DNA of 43,655 nucleotides. Origin: Planctomycetales bacterium 71-10. GTDB lineage: Bacteria > Planctomycetota > Planctomycetia > Isosphaerales > Isosphaeraceae. Below are positions 26,970-35,772 of the stretch, in pieces. A model generated the notes under the pieces. It saw nothing but the letters and a program-made list of their open reading frames with translations, was not told the origin of the DNA and searched no databases. Within the stretch, counting starts at the first letter, position 1. Every line of letters starts with the position of its first letter. A program made the position numbers and the translations under genes. Location: positions 1 through 43,655 of the forward strand of contig MKTT01000102.1 in assembly GCA_001898385.1 (NCBI GenBank), read 5' to 3'.

Positions 26970-29630
26970 ATGAGCGAGCCGATCACGCCCCCGCCGTTCG
27001 ATTTCCGCAAGCAGACGCTCGCCAACGGCCTCGACGTGATCGCCGTGCGCCGGCCCGGCCCCCCCACCGCCGCCGTCAACCTCTGGTATCACGTCGGCTC
27101 CAAGGACGAGGAGCGCAACCAGCGAGGGTACGCCCACCTCTTCGAGCACATCATGTTCGAAGGCTCGGAGCACTACCCCGGCGACTTCTTCAAGCACCTC
27201 CAGCCGCTGGGCGCCAGCATCAACGGCTCGACCTCCACCGACCGCACCAACTACTTCACCGACGTCCCCGCCGCGCACGTCGAGCGGGTGCTGGCGATGG
27301 AGTCCGACCGCATGGGCTGGCTGGTCCCGGCCCTGGACGCCAGGAAGCTGGACGTCCAGCGCGACGTGGTCAAGAACGAGTACCGCCAGACCCACGCCAA
27401 CCGCCCCTACGGCCAGGCGTGGCGGATCCTCGCCGAGGCCATGTACCCGCCCCAGCACCCGTACTCGTGGCTGACGATCGGCGTCATGGAGGACCTGGAC
27501 GCCGCCTCGGTCGACGACGTCGCCGCCTTCTTCCGGCGGTTCTACGTCCCGGCCAACGCCAGCCTGGCCGTCGTCGGCGACGTCCCCGAGGACGAGGTCT
27601 TCGCGATGGCCGAGCGCTACTTCGGCCCCATCCCCGGCGGCTCGAAGGCCCTGCGCCCGTGGACGCCGCCGGTCGGCCTCGACGGCTGGAAGACGATGGA
27701 GGTGAACGACCGCGTCGAGCTGGACCGCATCTACAACGTCTGGCACACCGTCCCCCAGTTCGACTACTGGGACGCCCCGCTCTCCCTCCTGGCCGACGTC
27801 CTCGGCAAGGGCCGCTCCAGCCGGCTCTATCGCCAGATGGTCGTCGAGGAGCAGTGGGCCCAGGACGTGGCCGTCTACCACTCGGCCCGCGAGCTGGCCG
27901 GGACCTTCGGCGTGATCGTCACCCTCCGCCCCGGCGCCGACGTCGCCAGGGTCTGCCAGGCCGTCTACGACGCGATCGACTCGGTCGTCGAGGAGGGCGT
28001 GAAGGAGGAGGAGCTGGAGCGCGTGAAGACCATGAAGGCGTCGTCCTTCCTCTTCGCGCTCGAGCACGCCGGCGGCTTCGGCGGCGTGGCCGACCGGCTC
28101 AACGCCTACAACACCTACTGCGGCGACCCCTCGCGGATCACCACCGACCTGCGACGGTTCATGGAGGTGACGACCGAGGACCTGCACGACGCGGCCGTCG
28201 ACTACCTGTACACCCGCAAGAAGCCCGCCGCCCGCCTGACGATCCGGGGCCGCAAGCCGGCCGTCGGCATCGCCAAGCTCGACCGCGCCACGCCCCCGCC
28301 GGCGCGCACCCCCGCCCCGTTCCGCGCGCCGAAGCCCGAGGTGCTGGCCCTGTCCAACGGCATGCCCGTCTGGGTCCTCCCCAAGCGCGACCTGCCGACG
28401 GTCGTCGCCGGCGTGGCGGTGCGCGGCGGCGGCGGGATCCAGCCGGTCGACCGCCCGGGGCTGGCCCAGGTCGTCGCGTCGATGCTGGACGAGGGGACGA
28501 GGACCCGGTCGGCCGAGCAGATCGCCGCCGAGGTCGAGTCGATGGGCGCGTCGCTGTCGGCCTCGTGCGGGTGGGACGGGATGTACGTCTCGATCCGTTG
28601 CCTCAAGCCCGTGCTCGACAGGACGCTCGACCTGGCCGCCGACGTCCTCCGCGAGGCCGCCTTCCCCGCCGCCGAGTGGGAGCGCATCCGCGGCCAGAGC
28701 GCCGCCGCGTTGCGCTCCGAGCGCGACTCGGCCGACGCCCGCTGCCACCGGGCCTTGATGAAGGCCCTGTATCCCGAGGGCCACGCCTACCGCCACCCCC
28801 TCGACGGCGACGAATCGGTCGTCGCCGGCCTGGACCGCGCCGAGGCCCTCGCGTTCCGCGACCGGGCGCTGTCGCCGTCGCGGGCGGCCGTCGTCGTGGC
28901 CGGCGACGTCGACCCGGAGGAGGTCGTCAAGCTCCTCGAATCCCGCCTGGGCGACTGGCGCGGCGAGGACGCGGAGCCGCCGGCCATCGAGCCCCCGGCG
29001 CGGGCGTCACGATCCCGCATCCTGCTCCTGAACCGCCCCGGGGCGCCCCAGGCCGTGGTGAAGTTCGGCCACGTCGGCATCGCCCGTCACGACGCCGACC
29101 ACGACCCGCTCATGCTGTTCAACCAGGTCCTCGGCGGCCAGTTCACCTCGCGGCTCAACGAGAAGCTCCGCGAGGAGCGCGGGTTCACCTACGGCGTCCG
29201 CAGCGGCTTCGACGGCCGCCGCGGCGCGGGGCCGTTCGCCATCTCCGCGTCGTTGCAGGCCGACAAGCTGGCCGTCGCCTTCGACGACGTCCGCCGCGAG
29301 CTGCTCGACGCCCTCGGCGACCGGCCCCCGAGCCAGACCGAGATCGACGAGGCCCGCCGCTCGCTGATCGAGGGCCAGGCGCGGCACTTCGAGACCCCTT
29401 CGGCCCTGGTGAACCGCTACGCCAGCGTCTTCATCCACGGCCTGCCGATCGACTACCTGGCGACCTTCCCCGCGCGCATCGCCGACGTCGACCTGGCTTC
29501 CATCGCCGCCGCCTCCCGCCGCCACGTCCTGCCCGACTCCCTCGTCGCCGTCGTCGTCGCCGACGCCGAACACGTCCGCGACCAACTCGCGTCGATCCCC
29601 TGGGCGGACCTGGAGACGGTCGAGGATTGA
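26970..29630 (+). CDS. M16 (insulinase/pitrilysin) family zinc peptidase, two-domain
   Basis: The 886-residue protein starts at ATG 26970; the open frame extends 57 codons upstream but that part looks non-coding. The zinc motif HLFEH (56-60) is intact and the third ligand is probably Glu137 in VVKNEYRQ. Residues about 15-440 form the active M16 half and 455-886 a second M16 half that lacks HxxEH, with the typical NQVLGGQFTSRLNEKLREE and RGFTYGVRS near 715-745. The two halves form a clam-shell that degrades or processes peptides. No signal peptide is evident from this start, so it may be cytoplasmic or the start may differ. Confidence 0.92.
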   Translation: MSEPITPPPFDFRKQTLANGLDVIAVRRPGPPTAAVNLWYHVGSKDEERNQRGYAHLFEHIMFEGSEHYPGDFFKHLQPLGASINGSTSTDRTNYFTDVPAAHVERVLAMESDRMGWLVPALDARKLDVQRDVVKNEYRQTHANRPYGQAWRILAEAMYPPQHPYSWLTIGVMEDLDAASVDDVAAFFRRFYVPANASLAVVGDVPEDEVFAMAERYFGPIPGGSKALRPWTPPVGLDGWKTMEVNDRVELDRIYNVWHTVPQFDYWDAPLSLLADVLGKGRSSRLYRQMVVEEQWAQDVAVYHSARELAGTFGVIVTLRPGADVARVCQAVYDAIDSVVEEGVKEEELERVKTMKASSFLFALEHAGGFGGVADRLNAYNTYCGDPSRITTDLRRFMEVTTEDLHDAAVDYLYTRKKPAARLTIRGRKPAVGIAKLDRATPPPARTPAPFRAPKPEVLALSNGMPVWVLPKRDLPTVVAGVAVRGGGGIQPVDRPGLAQVVASMLDEGTRTRSAEQIAAEVESMGASLSASCGWDGMYVSIRCLKPVLDRTLDLAADVLREAAFPAAEWERIRGQSAAALRSERDSADARCHRALMKALYPEGHAYRHPLDGDESVVAGLDRAEALAFRDRALSPSRAAVVVAGDVDPEEVVKLLESRLGDWRGEDAEPPAIEPPARASRSRILLLNRPGAPQAVVKFGHVGIARHDADHDPLMLFNQVLGGQFTSRLNEKLREERGFTYGVRSGFDGRRGAGPFAISASLQADKLAVAFDDVRRELLDALGDRPPSQTEIDEARRSLIEGQARHFETPSALVNRYASVFIHGLPIDYLATFPARIADVDLASIAAASRRHVLPDSLVAVVVADAEHVRDQLASIPWADLETVED

Positions 29631-29667
29631 GGGCCGTTGCAGGCGGCGGGGCGGCCCTCCCCGAGAG

Positions 29668-29782
29668 GGCTCCCCGTCGCAAACCTGGGAATGCGAGCAG
29701 GAATCCCCCTTCTCCCCTCGTGGGAGAAGGTGCCCCGGAGGGGCGGATGAGGGGGGCGCGACCGGGGGCCGGGGACTTCCAA
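29668..29782 (+). repeat. Dispersed intergenic repeat, copy A (about 110 bases)
   Basis: This segment shares its order of blocks with 32670-32760 (same orientation) and with the complement of 32800-32905. The blocks are a GCTCCxxGTCGxAAAxCxTGGGA head, a perfect 22-base block at 29709-29730 that can fold on itself (CTTCTCCC/GGGAGAAG), and a GCGGATGAGGGGG tail. It lies just after the M16 gene and has no coding potential. Origin and function are unknown to me. Confidence 0.75.
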
Positions 29783-29783
29783 T

Positions 29784-29860
29784 CCCCGTAGGCTGGGTCG
29801 CGACCCAGCCCGGATGAGGCGTCGCGTATCCCGGGCTGGGTCGCGACCCAGCCTACGGGG
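29784..29860. repeat. Nested palindrome with 29-base arms
   Basis: A perfect 29-base arm at 29784-29812 is repeated inverted at 29832-29860, separated by 19 bases. Each arm also contains a 20-base perfect palindrome (GGCTGGGTCG joined to CGACCCAGCC), so it can form either one long hairpin or two short ones. A decayed relative lies at 30922-30991. It sits between convergent genes and could be a bidirectional terminator or a REP-like element. Confidence 0.8.
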
Positions 29861-29923
29861 AGGGGATCCGGGAAATCCGAAGGCGGGTCGTCCCCCGTCT
29901 TTTCGACGGGGCGAGGCGGCCTC

Positions 29924-30661
29924 TCACTCGGGCGCGGCCTCGCCGGCGAGATCGACGTTGTGGTAGATCTCCTGCACGTCGTCGCAATCGTTGAGCATGC
30001 CGAGCAGCTTCTCGAAGACGGCCAGGTCGTCGCCTTCGAGCGTCTTGTTCGACTGCGGGAGGAAGGTGATCTCCTGGACTTCCAGCTCCAGGCCGGGGAA
30101 CGCTTCCAGGAGGGCCATCTTCGCTTTGTAGAAATCGGTGGGCTGCGCGAAGATGGTGATCTGGCCGTCCTTGCCCTCGACCTCCTCGACGGCGACGTCC
30201 GCGGCGAACATCGCCTCGATCACCTTCTCCTCGTCGTCGCCTGCGAAGGAGAGCACCGCCATGTGGTCGAACGACATGACCACGGAGCCGTTGGCGGACA
30301 GCTTGCACCCCGTCTTGCTGAAGCAGTTGCGGACGTCGGAGATCGTGCGCGTGTTGTTATCGGTCAGGCAATCGACGATGAGCAGGGAGCCGGCGGGGCC
30401 GAACCCCTCATAACGCGCGGGCTGGAAGTCCTCGCCCCCCGCGCCGGCCGCCTTCTGGATCGCCTTCTCGATCACATGACTGGCCACGTTGTCGCGCTTG
30501 GCCTTCTCGACGAGCGCGCGCAGGGCCGGGTTGGCTTCCGGGTCGGGGACTCCATTCCTGGCGGCCATGTACAACTGCCTGCCGTACTTGGAAAAGAGCT
30601 TGGATTTCTGGGCGGAGGTTTTGAAGATCGAAGCCTTACGCTTCTCGAAGATCCGTCCCAT
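29924..30661 (-). CDS. YebC/PmpR-family regulator
   Basis: The 245-residue protein starts at ATG 30661 with AGGA nearby; the frame extends upstream without a credible start. It matches the YebC family along its full length: MGRIFEKRKASIFKT, YMAARNGVPDPEANPAL, HVIEKAIQKA, YEGFGPAGSLLIVDCLTDNNTRT, GSVVMSFDH and DDVQEIYHNVDL at the end. The N-terminus is closer to the E. coli YeeN type than to the MAGHSKWA type of YebC. Members have been described as transcriptional regulators and, more recently, as translation factors for proline-rich stretches. The latter would suit a genome rich in proline runs, but that is inference. Confidence 0.9.
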   Translation of the reverse strand: MGRIFEKRKASIFKTSAQKSKLFSKYGRQLYMAARNGVPDPEANPALRALVEKAKRDNVASHVIEKAIQKAAGAGGEDFQPARYEGFGPAGSLLIVDCLTDNNTRTISDVRNCFSKTGCKLSANGSVVMSFDHMAVLSFAGDDEEKVIEAMFAADVAVEEVEGKDGQITIFAQPTDFYKAKMALLEAFPGLELEVQEITFLPQSNKTLEGDDLAVFEKLLGMLNDCDDVQEIYHNVDLAGEAAPE

Positions 30662-30743
30662 GCGAATCCTGCCTTTACTTTGGTGACCAAGGGGGGAGAC
30701 GAGAGGCCGCAATGCCCATCTGAAGCGGAGGCCGTTCGCCGTG

Positions 30744-30752
30744 ATTGTACCG
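30744..30752 (-). promoter_or_regulatory. Candidate -10 element for the YebC-family gene
   Basis: On the minus strand CGGTACAAT gives a TACAAT hexamer (5 of 6) 83 bases before the start codon. It shares GGTACAAT with the sites at 24039 and 37653. No good -35 was found. Confidence 0.45.
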
Positions 30753-30921
30753 GAACTCGCGCCCGGCCGGGTACGTCGCAACTCAAGTCGGGTGGGCCTT
30801 CGTGCCTTTGGATTTCGGCGGATCGCACGGGGGGCGACGTGACGTCGTAACGGACTCCCCGCGCCAGGGGGAGGCGTCGCCAGGATCGCCAGGCGGCCTG
30901 CGAGAGCCGACTCTGTCGCCT

Positions 30922-30991
30922 GTAGGCTGGGCTGAGACTCAACTTTCGCGAGCCACCTCCTCCTCCCGGCTGGGCCTCGACCCAGTCCGCC
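30922..30991. repeat. Decayed copy of the nested palindrome
   Basis: GTAGGCTGGGCTGAGACTCA (30922-30941) and GGCTGGGCCTCGACCCAGTC (about 30968-30987) resemble the two arms of the element at 29784-29860, but with several mismatches. The surrounding gap 30662-31014 holds no convincing gene. Confidence 0.5.
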
Positions 30992-31014
30992 GCTCCTTGT
31001 TCGTCCGCGAGAGA

Positions 31015-31518
31015 TCAGGCGTCCGGCGGGCCGAACCGTTCGCGCAACCGGGCCGCTCCGTAGTCCCCGCCGACGCAGAACTTGCAGGTGCAGGATGGCT
31101 TCTTTCCCTTGGCGGCGGGATAGTACCGCCATCCCACGACCTGGGGAAGGGATCGGATCCGGTGGATCTCCTTGGCCGCGATGCGGCGCGGGATGATGAC
31201 CTCCCAACCTTCGCGATTCCCCGGCCCCGAGAACGTCGCCGCGGCGACCGCCGCGGTCATTTCCTGATGGGACTGGCCGTAGTGTCCGGCCCAAACGGAT
31301 TCGCCGTCGCCGATGCGGAAGTAGACTCCGACGATCGCGCCCTGGCCGCGACGCTTCAACTCCCGGAGCCACTGGTGCGAAACGTAGAAGTCGCGGGTGA
31401 CGGGCACCGCGAAGATGCCGCCGGGATGTGCGCCCTGCGGGTTTCGAAGGCGGCTGATGCCGTTACGCCGGATCATGGCCGCCCGCGACTCCGGGGCGAG
31501 ATGCACGAACATCGGCAT
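31015..31518 (-). CDS. Conserved-looking hypothetical protein with C-terminal CxCxxC motif
   Basis: The 167-residue protein starts at an ATG ten bases after AGGAG. It begins MPMFVHLAPESRAAMIRRNG, has FAVPVTRDFYVSHQWLRELK and EGWEVIIPRRIAAKEIHRI in the middle, and ends with a CTCKFC cluster (about 144-149) that may bind zinc. I do not recognise a named family. The 'VHLxPE...I.R.GI' opening and the late 'EVIIPxxI' strand recall the layout of ART-like RNA 2'-phosphotransferases and DarT-type ADP-ribosyltransferases, which is a weak structural guess. It lies 54 bases downstream of the alpha/beta hydrolase gene on the same strand and may share its transcript. Confidence 0.7.
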   Translation of the reverse strand: MPMFVHLAPESRAAMIRRNGISRLRNPQGAHPGGIFAVPVTRDFYVSHQWLRELKRRGQGAIVGVYFRIGDGESVWAGHYGQSHQEMTAAVAAATFSGPGNREGWEVIIPRRIAAKEIHRIRSLPQVVGWRYYPAAKGKKPSCTCKFCVGGDYGAARLRERFGPPDA

Positions 31519-31572
31519 CGCGAGCGATCTCCTCTTGTACGTCGACGGCGATGATCGTCGCTCACGACGGAC

Positions 31573-32412
31573 TCACCGCGGCTTCAGGTGCTCGTCGAAG
31601 AACCCCACGACCAGGCCCGTCAGGTCGCGCCCCTTGGTGTGCAGGGCGAAGCTGTGCGGGGCGCCCTCGATGATCTCCAGCTTGTGCGGCACGCCGACCT
31701 CCTCCAGCCGGGCGGCGAGACGCCTGGAGTGGTCGACCGGCGTGGTCGCGTCGGCCGTGCCGTGGAGGAGGAGCATGGGCGGGTCGTCCTTGGTGACGTG
31801 CGCGATGGGCGCGGCGAGGCGATAAAGCTCCGGGTCGTCCTTCAGGCGGGAGGCGAACATGGGGTGGTCGCCTTCGAAGCCGGCGGCCATGTGGGCGTAC
31901 ATCGGCACGGCGGCCCGGATGCGGGTCGAGATCCCGACGTCCTCGGCCGGCTCGAAGCCGTCGTCGGGGCCGGTCACGGCGAGCATGGCCGTCAGGTGCC
32001 CCCCCGCCGAGCCGCCGATGGCCCCGATGCGGTCAGGGTCGACGTGCAGCTCGTCGGCGTGCTTGCGGAGCCAGCGCACGGCGCGCTTGCAGTCCTTGAG
32101 ATTCTCGGGCCAGGTCGGCTTGCCGGGCTTCGCCAGGACGTAGTCGATGCTCATCGCGACGTAGCCGTGCTTCGCCAGGGTCGTGCCGATCTCGATCTCC
32201 CGCCTCGCGCGTTTCTCGCCGCCGGTCCAGCCGCCGCCGTGGATGATGACCACCGCCGGCCGACGCTCGCCGGCCTTCGGCCCCTCGGCGGGGAGGTACA
32301 GGTCGGCCGTCTCCTCCCGGCCGGCGTCGAGGTACGGGACGTCGTGGCGGACTTGCACGTCGTCGGCCCAGGCCGGGGCGACGAGCGCGAGCAGCAGGAT
32401 CGTGGGAGTCAT
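31573..32412 (-). CDS. Secreted alpha/beta hydrolase (esterase/lipase, BD-FAE/HSL-like)
   Basis: The 279-residue protein has a signal peptide (MTPTILLLALVAPAWA) and an alpha/beta-hydrolase core. The oxyanion motif HGGGW (58-62), the nucleophile Ser135 in GGSAGGH, Asp221 in HGTADATTP and His253 in GAPHSF form a complete catalytic set. It is of the carbohydrate-esterase/HSL-like group abundant in planctomycetes and probably acts on acylated polysaccharides or small esters in the periplasm; the substrate is not determined. The ribosome-binding site is weak. The unknown gene at 31015-31518 follows by 54 bases. Confidence 0.9.
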   Translation of the reverse strand: MTPTILLLALVAPAWADDVQVRHDVPYLDAGREETADLYLPAEGPKAGERRPAVVIIHGGGWTGGEKRARREIEIGTTLAKHGYVAMSIDYVLAKPGKPTWPENLKDCKRAVRWLRKHADELHVDPDRIGAIGGSAGGHLTAMLAVTGPDDGFEPAEDVGISTRIRAAVPMYAHMAAGFEGDHPMFASRLKDDPELYRLAAPIAHVTKDDPPMLLLHGTADATTPVDHSRRLAARLEEVGVPHKLEIIEGAPHSFALHTKGRDLTGLVVGFFDEHLKPR

Positions 32413-32595
32413 GCGCGGAAATTTCCCCCGGCCGGCCGAATCTTGAAATCCCGGCGACTCCGACGCGGATCATCCCGGGAGACGGTGGATTCTTTGACAA
32501 CTCGTCAGGATCAGGCCCAGGGCCCCGAAGGGCGGGCCCTCCGGCCGATACTGTTCGGCACGACTCGCATGGGGAAGCGACGGGGCGAGCCCGAC

Positions 32596-33015
32596 GTCCC
32601 CTCTCCCGCCGGGTGAGGGTCGTGGGATTCCAAGGTTGGTATCGCGATCGACGCCTTCTCCCCTTGAGGTGCTCCGTCGAAAACATGGGAGGATGGTGAT
32701 GACAAGCATCCTTCTCCCCTCGTGGGAGAAGGTGGCCGAAGGCCGGATGAGGGGGCAACCGCCGTCGCATCCCCGGGCCGACGCCGGTTTTGAATCCCAT
32801 GGCTCGCGGTCGCGCCCCCCTCATCCGCCCCTCCGGGGCACCTTCTCCCACGAGGGGAGAAGAGGGGATTCTGCTCCCACTCCCATGCTTTCGACGGAGC
32901 AAGAAGGATGCTCGGCGTCGTCTCTCCCGGATATCGCGCGGCCGGCATGCCCTCCGCGCTCCCGCGACCCTCACCCGCCGCTTCGCGGCCGCCCTCTCCC
33001 GGCGGGAGAGGGGAC
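32596..33015. repeat. Large nested inverted repeat built from the dispersed element
   Basis: A gap of about 760 bases (32413-33174) without genes contains a broad imperfect inverted repeat. The outer arms are 32596-32622 and 32965-33015; the right arm has a 24-base insertion. The next arms are 32670-32697 and 32874-32901 (TGCTCCGTCGAAAxCATGGGA against its complement). The inner arms are a perfect 22-base match at 32711-32732 and 32841-32862. The inner arms are the same block as at 29709-29730. It has no open frame resembling a transposase, so it looks like a MITE-like or REP-like composite. Confidence 0.75.
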
Positions 33016-33174
33016 GGATGGACGCGAAAAACCACACGCATTTCGACGATCAAACCCAAAAAATCGGGCCCATGAATCGTTGTAAGATGTTTTGTGTCAA
33101 GGTGAAACGAGTCCTGGTCTTTGCGGCGTCCGCGGGCGAACGAACCCCAGACGGACCGACCCGCGGGGGGCGGT

Positions 33175-34626
33175 TCAGAACAACTCCTCGATGGGCCGGC
33201 CGCCGTCGGCGACGATGAACTGGGGGCGGCCGTTGGCGTCCTGATAGTAGGCGTCGAGCGGGACGCCCATGTGGCGGTAGATGGTGGCGGCGAGGTCGCT
33301 GGGGGTGACGGGGCGGTCCTTGATGTGGCCGCCGTCGGCCTCGGTGGAGCCGATCACCTGGCCGTGCCGCAGGCCGCCGCCGGCCAGGCACATCGACATC
33401 ACCGCGTTCCAGTGGTCGCGGCCGTCGGTGCTCCCCTGCGTCCCCATGCGCGGGGTGCGGCCGAACTCCCCCATGGCGATCACCAGCACGTCGTCCAGCA
33501 TCCCGCGCTCGGCCAGGTCGGAGACCAGCGTGGTGACGAGGTGGTCGAAGATCGGCAGCAGCGGCTTGAGGCCCTTGCTGATGCCGCCATACGGCGGGAT
33601 GTTGTCGCCGTGGTTGTCCCAGGTGCCCGACGCCGGGTGGTAGCTCAGGTCGAGCGTGACGAACGCCGCGCCGGCCTCCACCAGCCGGCGGGCCAGCAGC
33701 GCCTGCTGGTGCCAGACGTGCTTGCCGTAGCGGTCGCGGACGGCCTGGGGCTCGCGCTCGATGTCGAACGCCTCCTGGGCGCGACGGCCCACCAGCAGCT
33801 CGACCGCCTCGCGGCCGTAGCGGTCCATCGCGGCCACGTCGGCCGAGTGGTCCAGCCTCGTCCGCAGGGCGTCCAAATCCTCCAGCAGCGCCCGGCGCGA
33901 GTGGAGCCGCTCCTGGGACATGCCGCCGGGGAGCTTGAAGAAGCCCGCGGGCGAGGTCTTGCCGGTCTCCTGGCCGACGTAGTCGACCACCGGCAGCTTG
34001 CTCGCCTGGTTGGCGATGAACGGGTCGAACCGCTTCCCCAGGTGCCCCGCGTAGGCGACGTGCGTCCGCGACGTCTGGAACGCGACGTACGGCGGGATCC
34101 CCGGCGCGTTGGCCCCGTGGTGCTTCGCCACGATCGATCCGATGGCCGGGTACAGGTCCTTGCTCGGCCCCTGCCGCGGCTCGGCGTCCAGGTTCGCGGT
34201 CTGGAAGACCTTGTTGGGCTCGTGGTTGCTGTGGCGGGCGTCGACCGACCGGATGATCGTGAACCTGTCGAGCATCGCGGCCTGCTTCGGCAGGTGCTCG
34301 CAGATGCGGACCCCCGGCAGCGCGGTGGCGATCGTCCCGAACGGCCCGCGGTTCTCCAGCGGCCGGCCCGGCTTGGGATCCCAGGTGTCGATCTGGCTGG
34401 GCCCGCCCGCCATCCAGAGGAGGATGACCGCCTTCGACCCCGGCGGACGGACGCCCTCGGCCGTCGCGGTCGACCTCAGCCGCAGCAGGTCCGGTAGCGA
34501 CAGCCCGGCCAGCCCGGCCAGCCCGGCCTTGAGCATCCCCCGACGGCTTGCGACCACCAGGCCCTCGCGCTCTCTCGCGTGGAAATCGCCGAACGCGTGG
34601 GCGTGGCCGTGGGCCGGTCCGCTCAT
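33175..34626 (-). CDS. DUF1501 family protein, Tat-exported
   Basis: The 483-residue protein starts at an ATG six bases after AGGA. A Tat-type signal, SRRGMLKAGLAGLAGLSL (27-44), is followed by the DUF1501 pattern: KAVILLWMAGGPSQIDTWDPKPG, IRSVDARHSNHEPN, GHLGKRFDPF, TLDLSYHPASGTWDNHGDNI, GEFGRTPRM and GRDHWNAVMSMCLAGGGL. The domain belongs to the sulfatase/alkaline-phosphatase superfamily and is highly amplified in planctomycetes. It is usually encoded next to a DUF1549/DUF1553 cytochrome-like partner, which is absent here. Function is unproven. It is divergent from the ExbB gene. Confidence 0.9.
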   Translation of the reverse strand: MSGPAHGHAHAFGDFHAREREGLVVASRRGMLKAGLAGLAGLSLPDLLRLRSTATAEGVRPPGSKAVILLWMAGGPSQIDTWDPKPGRPLENRGPFGTIATALPGVRICEHLPKQAAMLDRFTIIRSVDARHSNHEPNKVFQTANLDAEPRQGPSKDLYPAIGSIVAKHHGANAPGIPPYVAFQTSRTHVAYAGHLGKRFDPFIANQASKLPVVDYVGQETGKTSPAGFFKLPGGMSQERLHSRRALLEDLDALRTRLDHSADVAAMDRYGREAVELLVGRRAQEAFDIEREPQAVRDRYGKHVWHQQALLARRLVEAGAAFVTLDLSYHPASGTWDNHGDNIPPYGGISKGLKPLLPIFDHLVTTLVSDLAERGMLDDVLVIAMGEFGRTPRMGTQGSTDGRDHWNAVMSMCLAGGGLRHGQVIGSTEADGGHIKDRPVTPSDLAATIYRHMGVPLDAYYQDANGRPQFIVADGGRPIEELF

Positions 34627-34755
34627 GGGAAGTCCTCCGTGGGAGAGGGAGGATGTTGGATGAAGGTTGAACGTCGGCTTCCAGGATACTCGGGCGGGCC
34701 GTCCGATCCCACCCGAACCCGGTGGATGCGAGGGGTTTCGGCGAGCCGGCGGCGA

Positions 34756-34783
34756 TTGACAGGGTCCGCGCGACCGTTAGAAT
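34756..34783 (+). promoter_or_regulatory. Near-consensus sigma-70-type promoter for the ExbB-ExbD-DedA group
   Basis: TTGACA (34756-34761), a 16-base spacer and TAGAAT (34778-34783) match the consensus 6 of 6 and 5 of 6. This is the best promoter seen in the window. The expected start of transcription is at about 34790. Confidence 0.75.
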
Positions 34784-34834
34784 CCTCGAATGGCCGCCAC
34801 CAGGATGAGCGCCCCACCGGAGGGAGACCCCCCG

Positions 34835-35746
34835 ATGCCCCGCCTTCGCCCGACGTCCCTCCGGCTGCTCGCGGCCTGCGCCTGCCTCGTCGCGACGGCC
34901 CGCGCGCAGGAGCCGTCGGCCCCCCCCGCCCCGACACCCGCCGCGGTCGCGGCCGAGGCCACGAAGGTCGATCCGACCCCGGCGGCCCCCGAGATCACGC
35001 CGGCCGCGAAGCCGGCGGCCGACGGCAAGCCGGGCGTCGACCGCAATACGATGCGGCGGCTGCTCTTGACGGCGAACCCGATGCTCTGGCCGCTGGCGTT
35101 CTGCTCGATCCTGACGGTCGGGTTCGCGCTGGAACGGTTCCTGGCGCTGCGTCGCGGGCGGGTCGCGCCGGCGGACTTCGTCGACCGCTTCCTGGAGCGG
35201 CTGGCCGCGGGGAAGCTCGACCGCGACCGGGCGCTGGAGCTGTGCAAGGCCCACGACTGCGTCGCCGGCCGGGTCTTCGGCCACGCCGTCCGCGCCTGGG
35301 GCCGGCCGGGGGCGGAGATCCGCCAGATCGTCGCGTCCGACTCGGCGGGCGAGGTCGTGGAGATGAAGCGGAACCTCCGCGTCCTCAACGCGATGGCGAC
35401 GCTCGGCCCGCTGCTCGGCCTGCTGGGGACGGTCGTCGGCATCATCCAGTCGTTCGACGCCCTGGGCGGGCGCGCCGGCCCCCAGCGCGGCGAGATGCTG
35501 GCCCAGGGGATCAGCCTGGCGTTGATCGCCACGGCGTTCGGCCTGGCCATCGCCATCGTCGCGGTCTCGTCCTACTACTTCCTCCTGAATCGGGTGGACG
35601 TCCTCACCCGCGAGATCGACGAGCACGCCCGGGAGGTCGTCGACATGGTCGCCGTCGACTTCGTCCGGCACCCGGGCGTCGAGCGCCGGATCCCCCTCGG
35701 CCCTCCCCCCGACGCCGCCCGCCCCCAGGGATCGCCGATCGCCTGA
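34835..35746 (+). CDS. exbB: MotA/TolQ/ExbB-family proton channel protein with signal peptide
   Basis: From ATG 34835, eight bases after GGAGGGAG, the protein is 303 residues with a signal peptide (MPRLRPTSLRLLAACACLVATARA), an Ala/Pro-rich linker (26-70) and the three ExbB helices: about 82-100, 187-208 (ATLGPLLGLLGTVVGIIQSF) and 228-252. It would form the proton channel with ExbD and energise TonB-dependent import or an envelope process. An ATG at 34790 in the same frame lies exactly where transcription should begin and would add 15 residues, so a leaderless start cannot be ruled out. The ExbD gene follows after 26 bases. The N-terminal export signal and linker resemble the extended ExbB forms found in planctomycetes and proteobacteria. 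Confidence 0.88.
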   Translation: MPRLRPTSLRLLAACACLVATARAQEPSAPPAPTPAAVAAEATKVDPTPAAPEITPAAKPAADGKPGVDRNTMRRLLLTANPMLWPLAFCSILTVGFALERFLALRRGRVAPADFVDRFLERLAAGKLDRDRALELCKAHDCVAGRVFGHAVRAWGRPGAEIRQIVASDSAGEVVEMKRNLRVLNAMATLGPLLGLLGTVVGIIQSFDALGGRAGPQRGEMLAQGISLALIATAFGLAIAIVAVSSYYFLLNRVDVLTREIDEHAREVVDMVAVDFVRHPGVERRIPLGPPPDAARPQGSPIA

Positions 35747-35772
35747 CCGTCCCGGCCCGTGGAGGATCCGCC

